DNA from: Herbidospora yilanensis
GTDB lineage: Bacteria > Actinomycetota > Actinomycetes > Streptosporangiales > Streptosporangiaceae
DNA: 64,000 nucleotides
Assembly (NCBI RefSeq): GCF_001570565.1
Contig: NZ_BBXE01000030.1
Span: 62,001-126,000 of the forward strand
Direction of reading: 5' to 3'
The position numbers and the translations under genes are program-made. This document shows, in pieces, positions 8,623-16,978 of this stretch. The number at the start of each line of letters is the position of its first letter. Positions within the stretch are counted from its first letter, which is position 1. The notes below the pieces were generated by a model, which was not told the DNA's origin, did not search any database, and was given only the letters and a program-made list of their open reading frames with translations.

Positions 8623-10961
8623 TCGAACCGGATCTCGTCGATGGTGACGGTGGAGGCGCCGCCGTACCAGAAGCCCATGGCGAGCTGGCCGGGGGAGTTC
8701 CTGCTGATCCCGTTGGCGGCCATCGGGATGCGGATGTCCTGGTAGGCGGTGGTGATGACCGGGTGCCCGCCGCCGTCGAGGGTGTAGTCGGCGAGGAGCT
8801 TGGTGGAACCGCCGAGGCCGAGGTTGAAGTGGTTCTGCTCGCCGCCGGAGGCGCCCCTGACGCGGAGGACCAGGTGGGTCTTGGACGTCAGGTCGACGCC
8901 GACGTCGCTGCCGAACCAGCCGCAGTTGTCGTATCGCAGGCTGAGCGCGCCGCCGGTGACGACGCCGGAGCCGCCGCCGTCGAGGAAGCAGTTCGCGCCG
9001 GTCCACTTGCCCAGGTCGTTCTGGGAGGGATATGCCGGGGTCCCGTCGAAGTCGTCGAGGACCAGGCCCGGGGACGCGCCCGCGTCCGTGACGACGGTGA
9101 CCGTGTTGCTCACCGGCGACAGGTTGCCCGCCGCGTCCCGCGCCCGGACCGTGTACGCGTGGCTCGTCGAGGCGGACAGCCCGCCGTCGGTGTACGTCGT
9201 CCCGGTGACGGCGGCGACCTGCGTGCCGCCCCGGTACACCTGGTAGCCGGTGACCCCGACGTTGTCGGTCGCCCCGCTCCATGCCAGCGACACCGACGAG
9301 GAGGTCTTGCCGGTCGAGGTCAGCGTGGGCGCGGTCGGCGCCGTGCAGTCGCCGGTGCAGGGGCCGCCGCCGGTGCTGACCGGACCCAGGTTCACCCAGC
9401 CGTCGGAGCCCTGGTTGGCGTTGGCGAACGACAGGGGATGAGGAGGCCGCCAGCGGTCGATGGTGTAGTCGGACAGCCGCACCGAGGCCGGCCGGTTGCG
9501 CAGCACGGTCTGGGTGACCGCCTCCAGCGGGTTGCGCACCCGCAGCACCAGCGAGTACGACCCGGCGGGCACCCCCGCCGTGCTCAGGTTGGCGGAGAAG
9601 TTCACCGGGCGGCCGAAGTCGAGGTAGTCCGCGGTGTTCCAGTCGGGGAACGCGCGGATCCGGAGCGGCTGGACCGTCCGGATGTCCCAGTCGGTGTCCC
9701 ACGTCTTCACCACGGTGCCCGAGGCGTCGCGCAGCCCGAGCACGAACGTCCACGGATAGTAGAACGGGGCCACCCCGTCGTTCTGGACGGTCACCCCGAC
9801 CTTGAACGTGCTCCCGGCCGAGGTGTTGAAGTTCGCCTGCGGGATGTGCAGGTTGTAGCCCATCTTGCGGACCCCGGCGGCCACCTTCGGGTCGGTCGGG
9901 CTGTAGCCGCCCGCCCCGGTCTGGTTGATCATCCACGAGATGTGGGTGAGCTCGGTGGCGGCCAGCACGTCGTCGACCTGCCCGCCGCCGGCCGGGTAGT
10001 TGGCGTAGAGCGAGCCCTGGATCTCGGGCCGGGCCTCGCCGCCGATCGACTGCTCGGTCCACCGGTTCTCGGTGCCGGTGTCCAGCATGATCTGGGTGAA
10101 CGCGTCGTCCCAGCCGTTCATCGACCGGGGCAGGGTCATGCTCTTGAGCTGGTTGCCGCGCCACTCCTTGTAGGGCCACGAGTCGTCGTGGAACCCGATG
10201 TCGGCCGACTCCGCGCCCGCCAGGCCGGGGTAGCGCACTTCGAGCTGGAGGTTGTCGAAGGCGGCGTCGTAGGCGTTGATGAGCGTCCGGATCGTGGTGT
10301 CGCTCGGCATCAGGTCGGGGTGGCCGTCGGCGGTGTCGCGGTCGTACGGCCAGGTGTGCCACTCACCCCACAGGCCGACCAGGCCCAGGGACATGAAGCC
10401 GGCCCGGGGGTCGTCGTCGTAGCGGGCCGCGAAGGCGTTGATGAAGCCGACGAACGCCGCGATGACGTCGGGGTCGTCGTAGTCGGGGCTGACCGTGCCC
10501 CAGAACCCGTTGGTGCGCAGGGCCGTCTTGCCGTTGAGGCAGGGCGGGATGCCGTTGCCCGGGTGGGAGCCGGTGCCGCCGGGATATTCGACGTAGAAGC
10601 GGAAGGCCAGCTGGCGGCCCCAGACGGCGGCCTCGTCGAGGGCCTTCTCGAAGACCGTCCAGTCGAAGACCGAGCAGTTCGACGGGTCCTTCATGACCTC
10701 GTTGAGCGCGAAGTAGCTCCACAGGACGCCGCCCGGGAACTTCGCTCCGTAGTCGTCGCCGGGGAACAGGTAGGGCGCGAACCCCTTGAGGGGCTGGCCG
10801 ACCGGCGTGTTGGCGTAGGCGTAGGTGTGCGTGGTCAGCGAGGTGTCGGGGGCCGGACCGGCGGGCGGCCGGGGCGGCGGGCCGGCGGCGGCCTCGGCGG
10901 GGAGGGCCTGGCCCAGGAGCAGGGTCGTGAGGGCGGTCAGGGCGGCGAGCCAACGCTTCAT
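8619..10961 (-). CDS. secreted DUF4832 protein with fibronectin-III and carbohydrate-binding-like modules
   Basis: The 780-residue protein starts with a signal peptide (MKRWLAALTALTTLLLG...AEA), a proline-rich spacer and a DUF4832 catalytic-type region that begins NPVGQPLKGF-like and contains GLWGEWHTWP, VRYPG and GFHDDS. A fibronectin type III domain (about 535-620: APTAPTLTS...VTVVTD) and the same ~145-residue C-terminal module as the downstream gene follow. It is the first gene of a minus-strand operon with 6619-8622, the GH4 gene and the DeoR gene. The start ATG has GGGGG-type purine context, and the shared 45-bp block lies in the divergent promoter region. It probably binds and acts on extracellular polysaccharide; the activity is not known. 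Confidence 0.85.
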   Translation of the reverse strand: MKRWLAALTALTTLLLGQALPAEAAAGPPPRPPAGPAPDTSLTTHTYAYANTPVGQPLKGFAPYLFPGDDYGAKFPGGVLWSYFALNEVMKDPSNCSVFDWTVFEKALDEAAVWGRQLAFRFYVEYPGGTGSHPGNGIPPCLNGKTALRTNGFWGTVSPDYDDPDVIAAFVGFINAFAARYDDDPRAGFMSLGLVGLWGEWHTWPYDRDTADGHPDLMPSDTTIRTLINAYDAAFDNLQLEVRYPGLAGAESADIGFHDDSWPYKEWRGNQLKSMTLPRSMNGWDDAFTQIMLDTGTENRWTEQSIGGEARPEIQGSLYANYPAGGGQVDDVLAATELTHISWMINQTGAGGYSPTDPKVAAGVRKMGYNLHIPQANFNTSAGSTFKVGVTVQNDGVAPFYYPWTFVLGLRDASGTVVKTWDTDWDIRTVQPLRIRAFPDWNTADYLDFGRPVNFSANLSTAGVPAGSYSLVLRVRNPLEAVTQTVLRNRPASVRLSDYTIDRWRPPHPLSFANANQGSDGWVNLGPVSTGGGPCTGDCTAPTAPTLTSTGKTSSSVSLAWSGATDNVGVTGYQVYRGGTQVAAVTGTTYTDGGLSASTSHAYTVRARDAAGNLSPVSNTVTVVTDAGASPGLVLDDFDGTPAYPSQNDLGKWTGANCFLDGGGSGVVTGGALSLRYDNCGWFGSDVGVDLTSKTHLVLRVRGASGGEQNHFNLGLGGSTKLLADYTLDGGGHPVITTAYQDIRIPMAANGISRNSPGQLAMGFWYGGASTVTIDEIRFE
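8622..9065. repeat. 444-bp repeat, copy 2 (C-terminal module of DUF4832/FN3 gene)
   Basis: Direct-repeat partner of 6622-7065, in the same orientation and at the same place at the 3' end of the neighbouring gene. Both copies retain an open frame to the stop codon. Confidence 0.9.
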
Positions 10962-11042
10962 GGGGGCCTCGGTTTTCGCATCGAAACCTGGACGTAACGA
11001 ATTACAAACAGGAATCTTCGATATCGCAACCCTCTGTGAGGT

Positions 11043-11087
11043 ACTTATGATTAGCTCTTGACAAATTTTCGCTAGCCTACATCATTA
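11043..11087 (+). promoter_or_regulatory. shared 45-bp promoter/operator block, copy 1
   Basis: It reads ACTTATGA, 7 variable bases, TTGACAAATTTTCG, 7 variable bases, ACATCATTA. The same three conserved parts with the same spacing occur at 15356-15400. TTGACA is a consensus -35 element, and the outer TTATGA and TCATTA halves form an imperfect inverted repeat. It sits between a divergent DUF4832 gene and the ABC permease gene, so it probably controls both. Confidence 0.75.
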
Positions 11088-11106
11088 CTTCCGGAAAGGG
11101 GCGCGC

Positions 11107-11994
11107 ATGCAGGCGGTTCTGAGGAAGCGTGACGACCGGGTGGCCGGCTGGTTGTTCCTGCTGCCGGTGCTGGTCGGTTTCCTGGTCTTCTACGCCTATC
11201 CGACCGTCCGCGGCGTCTGGTACTCGTTCACCGACTACAGCCTGCTCAACGACCCCGCCTATGTCGGCGCCGACAACTACCGTGAGCTGGTCGGCGACGA
11301 GCAGTTCTGGAACGCGCTCAAGGTCACCGCCTACTACGTCGTGGTGAACATCGGCTCCCAGACCCTGATCGCGCTGGGGCTGGCCGCGCTGATGCACCGG
11401 CTGACCCGGTCGGTCGTGCTGCGCGCGGCGCTGCTCGTGCCGTGGCTGGTGCCGAACGTGACCATCGGCCTGTTGTGGGCCTGGCTGCTCGACCCCGACC
11501 TGGGTTTCGTCAACCACCTGCTCGGCCTGGCCGGCCTCGACACGACCCTGTCGTTCAACTCCCCCACCTGGGCGATGCCGCTGGTCGCGCTCGTCAACAG
11601 CTGGGCCTACACGGGATACACGGCGCTGCTGCTGTACGCCGGGATGCTGCAGATCCCGCAGGGCCTCTACGAGAGCGCGTCGATCGACGGCGCGGGGGAG
11701 GTGCGCATGTTCCGGTCGATCACGCTGCCGCTGCTGCGGCCGATCATCGCGCTGGTGCTGGTCGTGTCGCTGATCGGCTCGTTCCAGATCTTCGACACGG
11801 TCGCGGTCGTCTACGGAGGCAAGGCGCCCATCCCGGAGACCCGCGTCATCTACTACTACATCTTCCAGCAGGCCTTCACCTACTTCCACATGGGCTACGC
11901 CGCCGCCGTGGCGATGGTCCTCGTGGTCGTCCTCGGCGTGCTGACCGCCGTGCAGATGCGGATGTTGCGCGCGTCCCGGTCGGACCTGGGCTAA
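11107..11994 (+). CDS. sugar ABC transporter permease (MalF/UgpA type)
   Basis: The 295-residue protein has six predicted membrane segments starting at about 14 (VAGWLFLLPVLVGFLVFYAYP). The cytoplasmic EAA loop, which contacts the ATPase, reads YESASIDGAGEVRMFRSITLPLLRP at about 196-220, with the conserved Gly at DGAG. This is the CUT1-type inner-membrane subunit for oligosaccharide import. It is followed 11 bases later by the second permease with an AAGGAG ribosome site. No ATPase gene is present, so a shared MsiK-type ATPase encoded elsewhere is expected. The binding protein at 15474 is the probable partner. Confidence 0.93.
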   Translation: MQAVLRKRDDRVAGWLFLLPVLVGFLVFYAYPTVRGVWYSFTDYSLLNDPAYVGADNYRELVGDEQFWNALKVTAYYVVVNIGSQTLIALGLAALMHRLTRSVVLRAALLVPWLVPNVTIGLLWAWLLDPDLGFVNHLLGLAGLDTTLSFNSPTWAMPLVALVNSWAYTGYTALLLYAGMLQIPQGLYESASIDGAGEVRMFRSITLPLLRPIIALVLVVSLIGSFQIFDTVAVVYGGKAPIPETRVIYYYIFQQAFTYFHMGYAAAVAMVLVVVLGVLTAVQMRMLRASRSDLG

Positions 11995-12005
11995 GGAGTC
12001 ACCTC

Positions 12006-12869
12006 ATGCTGAAGCGCGCCTCCTGGCTCGCCCTGGTCGCGGCGCTCGTCGTGACCGTCTTCCCCTTCTACTGGATGATCCGGACGGCGCTCACCCCGGC
12101 CGCCGATCTGTTCCGCGACTCGACCGCGTTGTGGCCGTCGAACCCGACCCTGATCAACTTCACCCGCGTGCTGGGACTGGTCTCCCCCGAGGAGGCCAGG
12201 GCGGCGGGCGGGTCGGGCGCCGAGATCGACTTCCTGCTCTACACGGCGAACTCGCTCCTCTACAGCGGCCTGATCGCGGTCGTGCAGACGCTCTGCTGCG
12301 CGATGGCCGGCTACGCCTTCGCGCGGCTCCGGTTCCCGGGGCGCGACCTGGTGTTCGGCGTCATCGTCGCGGCGCTGATGGTGCCGCCGATCTTCACGCT
12401 GCTGCCCAACTTCGTGCTGGTCAAGCAGCTCGACCTGGTCAACACCCTCCCCGGGCTGGTGCTGCCGAGCCTGCTCATGACGCCGTTCGCGGTGTTCTTC
12501 CTGCGGCAGTTCTTCCTGTCGATCCCCCGCGACGTCGAGGAGGCCGCGACGCTGGAGGGCATCGGCCGGTGGGGCATGTTCTGGCGGATCGTGGTGCCGA
12601 TGAGCCGGGGGCCGCTCATCACGATCGGGCTGACCACGATCGTGTGGAGCTGGAAGGACTACCTCTGGCCGCTGCTCGTCGGCAAGGCCGAGGAGACCCG
12701 CGTGCTCACCGTCGGCCTCGGGGTGTTCCTCCAGCAGTCGCCGAACCGGGCGCCCGACTGGACCGGACTCATGGCGGGGTCGGTGTTGTCGGTCGTCCCG
12801 GTCCTGCTGCTGCTCGTCTTCCTCGGCCGGCGGCTGGTTCAGTCGCTCAACTTCTCCGGCATGAAGTAG
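12006..12869 (+). CDS. sugar ABC transporter permease (MalG/UgpE type)
   Basis: The 287-residue CUT1 permease has six hydrophobic segments and the EAA loop EEAATLEGIGRWGMFWRIV at about 177-195. The ribosome site TAAGGAG overlaps the stop codon of the preceding permease gene, so both are one transcriptional unit. Its 3' end overlaps the convergent oxidoreductase gene by 31 bases. It contains an insertion near residues 58-75 (VSPEEARAAGGSGAEIDF) between the first two membrane segments, often seen in actinobacterial members. Its substrate is probably an alpha-galactoside, judged only from the adjacent GH4 and GH36 enzymes. Confidence 0.92.
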   Translation: MLKRASWLALVAALVVTVFPFYWMIRTALTPAADLFRDSTALWPSNPTLINFTRVLGLVSPEEARAAGGSGAEIDFLLYTANSLLYSGLIAVVQTLCCAMAGYAFARLRFPGRDLVFGVIVAALMVPPIFTLLPNFVLVKQLDLVNTLPGLVLPSLLMTPFAVFFLRQFFLSIPRDVEEAATLEGIGRWGMFWRIVVPMSRGPLITIGLTTIVWSWKDYLWPLLVGKAEETRVLTVGLGVFLQQSPNRAPDWTGLMAGSVLSVVPVLLLLVFLGRRLVQSLNFSGMK

Positions 12870-13996
12870 CGCAGCGTCGCGGCGTCGAGGGGCGGCACGT
12901 CGAACGGCGTGCCGCCCTCGCGCAGCGACAGGGTGGCGAGGTAGCCGGCCGCGACGCTCATCCGGGCCGCCACCGGTGAGGTGTCGGTGGGCCCGCCGTG
13001 GCGGGCGAACCGGAGGAACTCCTCGACGATCGCCTCGTCCGCGCCGCCGTGGCCGCCCTCGGCCCCGGGCACCGTGTACGTCGCGTCCGGGTCGCGGTAG
13101 GCCGACTGCCCGCTGTTCCAGACCCGCACGACCGAGCCGGGCCCGTCGCCGAAGTTCTCCAGGCGGCCGCGGGTGCCGATGACGGTGTAGTTGCGCCAGT
13201 AGTCGGGGCTGAAGTGGCACTGCTGGTAGGCGGCGATGACGCCGTTGTCGAGGCGCATGTTCATGACCGACACGTCCTCGACGTCGATCAGGTGGTGCAG
13301 GCCGGTGGAGGACTCCGGCGGCCAGGGCCAGTCGCGCAGCCAGCCCTCGGCCGGGGGCGTGCCCGGCGGGCGGCGGTCGAGGGCTCCGTACACCATGAGA
13401 TCGCCGAAGGCGCTGACCCGTTCGGTGTAGCCGCCGGCCAGCCAGTGGATCACGTCGATGTCGTGGGCGGCCTTCTGCAGGAGCAGGCCCGTGGTGCGGC
13501 GGCGGTCGGCGTGCCAGTCCTTGAAGTAGTACTCGCCGCCGCGCCCGACGAAGTGCCGCACCCAGATCGTCTTCGGCACGCCGATCTCCCCGCGCGCGAT
13601 GACGTCGCGCATCAGCCGGACCACGCCCATGTGCCGCATGTTGTGGCCCAGGTAGAGACGGGTTCCCGTCTCGGCCGCCGTGCGGAGCACCTCGTCGCAG
13701 TCGCCGATCGTGATGGCGAGCGGCTTCTCCAGGTAGACGGTCTTGCCGGCGCGCAGCGCGGCGACGGCGATCTCGGCGTGGGTGTCGTCGGGGGTGGCGA
13801 TGAGGACCGCGTCGACGTCGCTCGCCAGCAGGTCGCGGTAGTCGGTGAAGGTCTCGTCCGCGGGGAGCCGGGTCAGGGCGGCCGGGTCGGTGTCGCACAC
13901 GGCGGTGATCCGGCACCCCCGGCCCGGGCGGTGGGCGGTCGCGGCGAGGGTGGATCGTTGTCCGGCGCCGATCACGCCCAGGCGGAGGTCATGCAT
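12839..13996 (-). CDS. Gfo/Idh/MocA family NAD(P)-dependent oxidoreductase
   Basis: The 385-residue protein has an N-terminal Rossmann domain with LGVIGAGQRS at 6-15, an EKPLA motif at about 92-96 carrying the catalytic Lys of this family, and a C-terminal alpha/beta domain with HDIDVIHWL at about 170-178 (active-site Asp/His). Family members oxidise or epimerise sugars, inositols and related polyols in the cytoplasm. It lies between the permease genes and the third DUF4832 gene, which ends 10 bases upstream on the same strand, so it is probably co-transcribed from the 15.34 kb promoter. The specific sugar is unknown. Its 3' end overlaps the convergent permease gene. Confidence 0.88.
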   Translation of the reverse strand: MHDLRLGVIGAGQRSTLAATAHRPGRGCRITAVCDTDPAALTRLPADETFTDYRDLLASDVDAVLIATPDDTHAEIAVAALRAGKTVYLEKPLAITIGDCDEVLRTAAETGTRLYLGHNMRHMGVVRLMRDVIARGEIGVPKTIWVRHFVGRGGEYYFKDWHADRRRTTGLLLQKAAHDIDVIHWLAGGYTERVSAFGDLMVYGALDRRPPGTPPAEGWLRDWPWPPESSTGLHHLIDVEDVSVMNMRLDNGVIAAYQQCHFSPDYWRNYTVIGTRGRLENFGDGPGSVVRVWNSGQSAYRDPDATYTVPGAEGGHGGADEAIVEEFLRFARHGGPTDTSPVAARMSVAAGYLATLSLREGGTPFDVPPLDAATLRYFMPEKLSD

Positions 13997-14006
13997 GTCG
14001 CGTCCT

Positions 14007-15338
14007 TCAGTGCGTTCGGCCGAGGGTGAGCCACCCGGTCAGTGTGGTGTCCTGTCCGGCGTTGGCGAAGCGTAGTGGCACGCCGTTCCTGAGCGGGTTG
14101 GCGGCCCGCATGACCAGCGTGTACTCACCCTTCTTCAGGCCGTGGAGCCGGGTGCTCAGCTCGACCGGGGCGCCGGGCGGCACGCCGGTCAGCTTCCAGG
14201 GCGTGGTCCACGTCCGGGCGATCCGGCCGTTCCTGACGGCGGCCACCTCGACCGGCCAGTCGTAGGCGAACGGGGCGACGCCGTCGTTCTGGATCTGTAC
14301 GGCCACCTCCGAGCCCCCGATCCGCACATTGGCGACCCGCAACGAGTAGCCGAGCGACCTGGCGGCGGCCAGCGCGGCGTCGTAGGCGGCGCCCGTGTAT
14401 CCCGGGCTGAAGGCGTAGTGGTTGAGCAGCCACGTCGCGTGGGTCTGCGCGACGCTGCCCGCGAAGTCGCCCGCGCAGCCGCCGGAGAACAGGCAGCCCT
14501 GCAGCTCGGGCCGCAGTTCCCCGGCGACCGTGTTGGTCTTCCACTTGTCGGCCGTCCCGGCCTGGTTCATCAGGTCCATGAAGTGCCAGCCCGGACCGGG
14601 CAGCGTCGAGAAGGCGAACGAGTCGTCGTGGTAGCCCATGTCGAGGGCCGCGTTGTCGGCGCCCGGATAGCGCACCATCAGCCGCGTCTCGTCGAAGGCC
14701 GCGTCGTAGGCGCGCAGCACCCGCTGCTGGAGCGCCGGGGAGGCGAACCAGTTCTCCGTGCCCGGGTCGCCGTTGTGCGGCCAGGTGTGCCACTCGCCCC
14801 AGAAGCCCAGCAGGCCGAGCTGGACGAAGCCGATCCGGGGGTCGCCGTCGTAGCGGCGGCCGAGCGCGGCGATGAAGGTGTCGAGCGCGGCGACCAGATC
14901 AGGGTCGTCGTAGTCGGGGGACACGCTCAGGCCGTCGTTGCCGAAGTCGTCGTACGGCCGGGTGACCAGCCCCTGGTCGAGCAGGAACCGCGGGATGCCG
15001 CTCGGCTTGGCCGGATAGTCGAGGTAGAAGCGGAACGCGGTCTGGTGTCCCCGGGCCGCGATGGCGTCGAGCCCTTCGTCGAGGGCCCGCCAGTCGAACC
15101 GGCGGGGACCGGTCATGACCGCGTTGAGCGGCAGATAGAACCACTCCATCGAGTGCGGGAACGTCGTGTGGGCGTCGGCGTACGGGATGAAGCCCTTCAG
15201 GGGGTTGGCGGCGGGTTCCGGTCCGGCGGCGAGTGGCCGCCATCCGGGGTGCGCCTGGGCCGGTGTGACCACCGGTGTGACCAGCAGGACTGCCGTGATC
15301 AGGGCGGCCAAGAGCATCCGGGCAGGTCGGGGGACCAT
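14007..15338 (-). CDS. secreted DUF4832 protein, single-module paralogue
   Basis: The 443-residue protein has a signal peptide (ARMLLAALITAVLLVTPVVTPAQA) and then a DUF4832 region with NPLKGFIPY, GFWGEWHTWP, VRYPG and GYHDDSF, the same ordered motifs as the two larger paralogues. It has no fibronectin or carbohydrate-binding module. I chose the ATG at 15338 because it starts the signal peptide; a longer frame extends upstream through the conserved promoter block and is not credible. It is divergent from the binding-protein gene and shares the 45-bp block with it. Three paralogues in one locus suggest different steps or substrates in extracellular polysaccharide processing, which is inference. 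Confidence 0.85.
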   Translation of the reverse strand: MVPRPARMLLAALITAVLLVTPVVTPAQAHPGWRPLAAGPEPAANPLKGFIPYADAHTTFPHSMEWFYLPLNAVMTGPRRFDWRALDEGLDAIAARGHQTAFRFYLDYPAKPSGIPRFLLDQGLVTRPYDDFGNDGLSVSPDYDDPDLVAALDTFIAALGRRYDGDPRIGFVQLGLLGFWGEWHTWPHNGDPGTENWFASPALQQRVLRAYDAAFDETRLMVRYPGADNAALDMGYHDDSFAFSTLPGPGWHFMDLMNQAGTADKWKTNTVAGELRPELQGCLFSGGCAGDFAGSVAQTHATWLLNHYAFSPGYTGAAYDAALAAARSLGYSLRVANVRIGGSEVAVQIQNDGVAPFAYDWPVEVAAVRNGRIARTWTTPWKLTGVPPGAPVELSTRLHGLKKGEYTLVMRAANPLRNGVPLRFANAGQDTTLTGWLTLGRTH

Positions 15339-15355
15339 CGGGCCTCCAGCGAGTG

Positions 15356-15400
15356 ACTTATGAGTCAGCCTTGACAAATTTTCGATGAGCCACATCATTA
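15356..15400 (+). promoter_or_regulatory. shared 45-bp promoter/operator block, copy 2
   Basis: Same order and spacing as copy 1: ACTTATGA, N7, TTGACAAATTTTCG, N7, ACATCATTA. It lies between the divergent DUF4832 gene (start 15338) and the binding-protein gene (start 15474), so it can serve both directions. Confidence 0.75.
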
Positions 15401-15473
15401 TTCGGGAGAGCCACCAAGGCAAGAGGGAACTTTTCTGGCCCCTCGGCCGCATCCCCCAGGAAGAGGTACCTCG

Positions 15474-16826
15474 ATGATCGACAGGAAGCGGGTCGGCGCG
15501 GCCCTGCTGTGCGGGTTACTGGCGCTCACCGGCTGCGGCGGCGCGGGCGAGGAGCCGGGGAGCGGTGGCGGCCAGGTCACCCTCGACTACTGGCTCTGGG
15601 ACGACAACCAGCAGGCCGGCTACCAGGCCTGCGCCGACGCCTTCGCCGCCGCCAACCCCGGCATCACCGTCAAGATCACCCAGACGGCCTGGGCGCAGTA
15701 CTGGCAGAACCTGACCACCCAGCTCGCCGCCGGCGACGCCCCCGACGTCTGGACCAACCAGGTCTCCTACTACCCGCAGTTCGTCACCAGCCGGCAGATC
15801 CTCGACATCCAGCCCTACGTTGACGCCGACAAGGTCGACCTGAGCCAGTACCAGGACGGCCTGGCCGACCTGTGGACCAAGGACGGCAAACGTTACGGCC
15901 TGCCCAAGGACTGGGACACCGAGGCGGTCGTCTACAACGGCGACCTGCTCGCCAAGGCCGGCGTCGACCCCGCCGAACTGGCGAACCTCACGTGGAACCC
16001 CCAGGACGGCGGCACATTCGAGCAGGTCATCGCCAAGCTCACCGTCGACTCCAAGGGGCGTGACGGCCTCGACCCCGCCTTCGACAAGGACGACGTCGCC
16101 GTCTACGGCTACCTGCCCGAGTGGAACGACGGCTCCCAGGGCCAGAACGGCTGGGGCGAGCTCGCCGCCGCCAACGGGTTCGTCTACCTCGACAAGAACC
16201 CGTGGGGCACCCGGTACAAGTACGACGACCCCAAGCTGATCGAGACCATCGCCTGGTACAAGGCGCTGACCGACAAGGGCTTCGCGCCCAAGTTCGACAA
16301 GCAGTCGACGCTCGGCATCGACGCCGTGATGAACTCCGGCAAGGCCGCGCTGACCATCGCCGGCTCCTGGACCATCAACACCTACCTCGGCGAGGGCGCG
16401 CAGCAGAAGTTCGCGCTCGCCCCGCTCCCCGTCGGCCCGTCGGGCACCCGCAAGAGCGCCATCAACGGACTGTCCGACGCGATCTGGGCCGGCACCGAGA
16501 ACAAGGACGCCGCCTGGAAGTGGGTGAAGTACCTCGGCTCGGCGGACTGCCAGAACCTGGTCGGCGACAACGCCGTGGTCTTCCCCGCCATCAGGAGCGC
16601 CACCGAACGCGCGCTGGCCGCCCACCGGGCCAAGGGCCGCGACGTGCAGGTCTACGTCGACTACACCAAGACCCCCGGCGGCACCTTCCTGCTGCCGATC
16701 ACCGACCACGGCACCGAGATCAGCCAGATCGTGCAGGACGCCCTGCAGTCGGTGATCCTCGGCCAGATCAGCCCCGCCGACGCGCTCACGAAGGCCAACC
16801 AGCAGGTCAACGCCCTGTTCGTCTGA
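15474..16826 (+). CDS. sugar ABC transporter substrate-binding lipoprotein
   Basis: The 450-residue CUT1-type extracellular binding protein has a lipoprotein signal (KRVGAALLCGLLALTGC, lipidated Cys ~20), a Gly/Glu-rich tether and the fold starting at VTLDYWLWDD. Later features typical of the family include AGDAPDVWTN and the TIAGSW hinge region. It delivers the sugar to the permeases at 11.1-12.9 kb. AGGAAGAGG lies upstream of the ATG at 15474. It is followed by the alpha-galactosidase gene after 152 bases that contain a hairpin, so the two are likely one unit. The substrate is unknown; galactosides are favoured by context. Confidence 0.93.
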   Translation: MIDRKRVGAALLCGLLALTGCGGAGEEPGSGGGQVTLDYWLWDDNQQAGYQACADAFAAANPGITVKITQTAWAQYWQNLTTQLAAGDAPDVWTNQVSYYPQFVTSRQILDIQPYVDADKVDLSQYQDGLADLWTKDGKRYGLPKDWDTEAVVYNGDLLAKAGVDPAELANLTWNPQDGGTFEQVIAKLTVDSKGRDGLDPAFDKDDVAVYGYLPEWNDGSQGQNGWGELAAANGFVYLDKNPWGTRYKYDDPKLIETIAWYKALTDKGFAPKFDKQSTLGIDAVMNSGKAALTIAGSWTINTYLGEGAQQKFALAPLPVGPSGTRKSAINGLSDAIWAGTENKDAAWKWVKYLGSADCQNLVGDNAVVFPAIRSATERALAAHRAKGRDVQVYVDYTKTPGGTFLLPITDHGTEISQIVQDALQSVILGQISPADALTKANQQVNALFV

Positions 16827-16843
16827 TCGGTTCGTCTGATCGG
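16818..16843. repeat. 13-bp tandem duplication at a stop codon
   Basis: TTCGTCTGATCGG occurs twice in tandem, and the first copy contains the TGA of the binding-protein gene. It looks like replication slippage. Confidence 0.8.
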
Positions 16844-16925
16844 TCCGGCTGACAGCCGCCGCCGTGTCACCTGCCCGGCCGGACTCGTGCCCTGCCGGGC
16901 CCCGTCTCGAAGGCAGATTCCGAGT

Positions 16926-16961
16926 GCGGGACGCGGCCGGCCTCCGGCCGGCGCGTCCCGC
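16926..16961 (+). other. GC-rich stem-loop before the alpha-galactosidase gene
   Basis: Near-complementary arms (GCGGGACGCGGCCGGCC and GGCCGGCGCGTCCCGC) flank a TCC loop. No U-run follows and the next ribosome site (GGAGAG) is 10 bases downstream, so it may attenuate or stabilise the transcript between binding protein and enzyme. Confidence 0.5.
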
Positions 16962-16978
16962 TTCCAGTGAGGAGAGCC

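Noticed and set aside
8580-10997. Long plus-strand frame opposite the DUF4832 gene
   Set aside because: Composition is that of a shadow of the GC-rich real gene and it has no domain or ribosome site.
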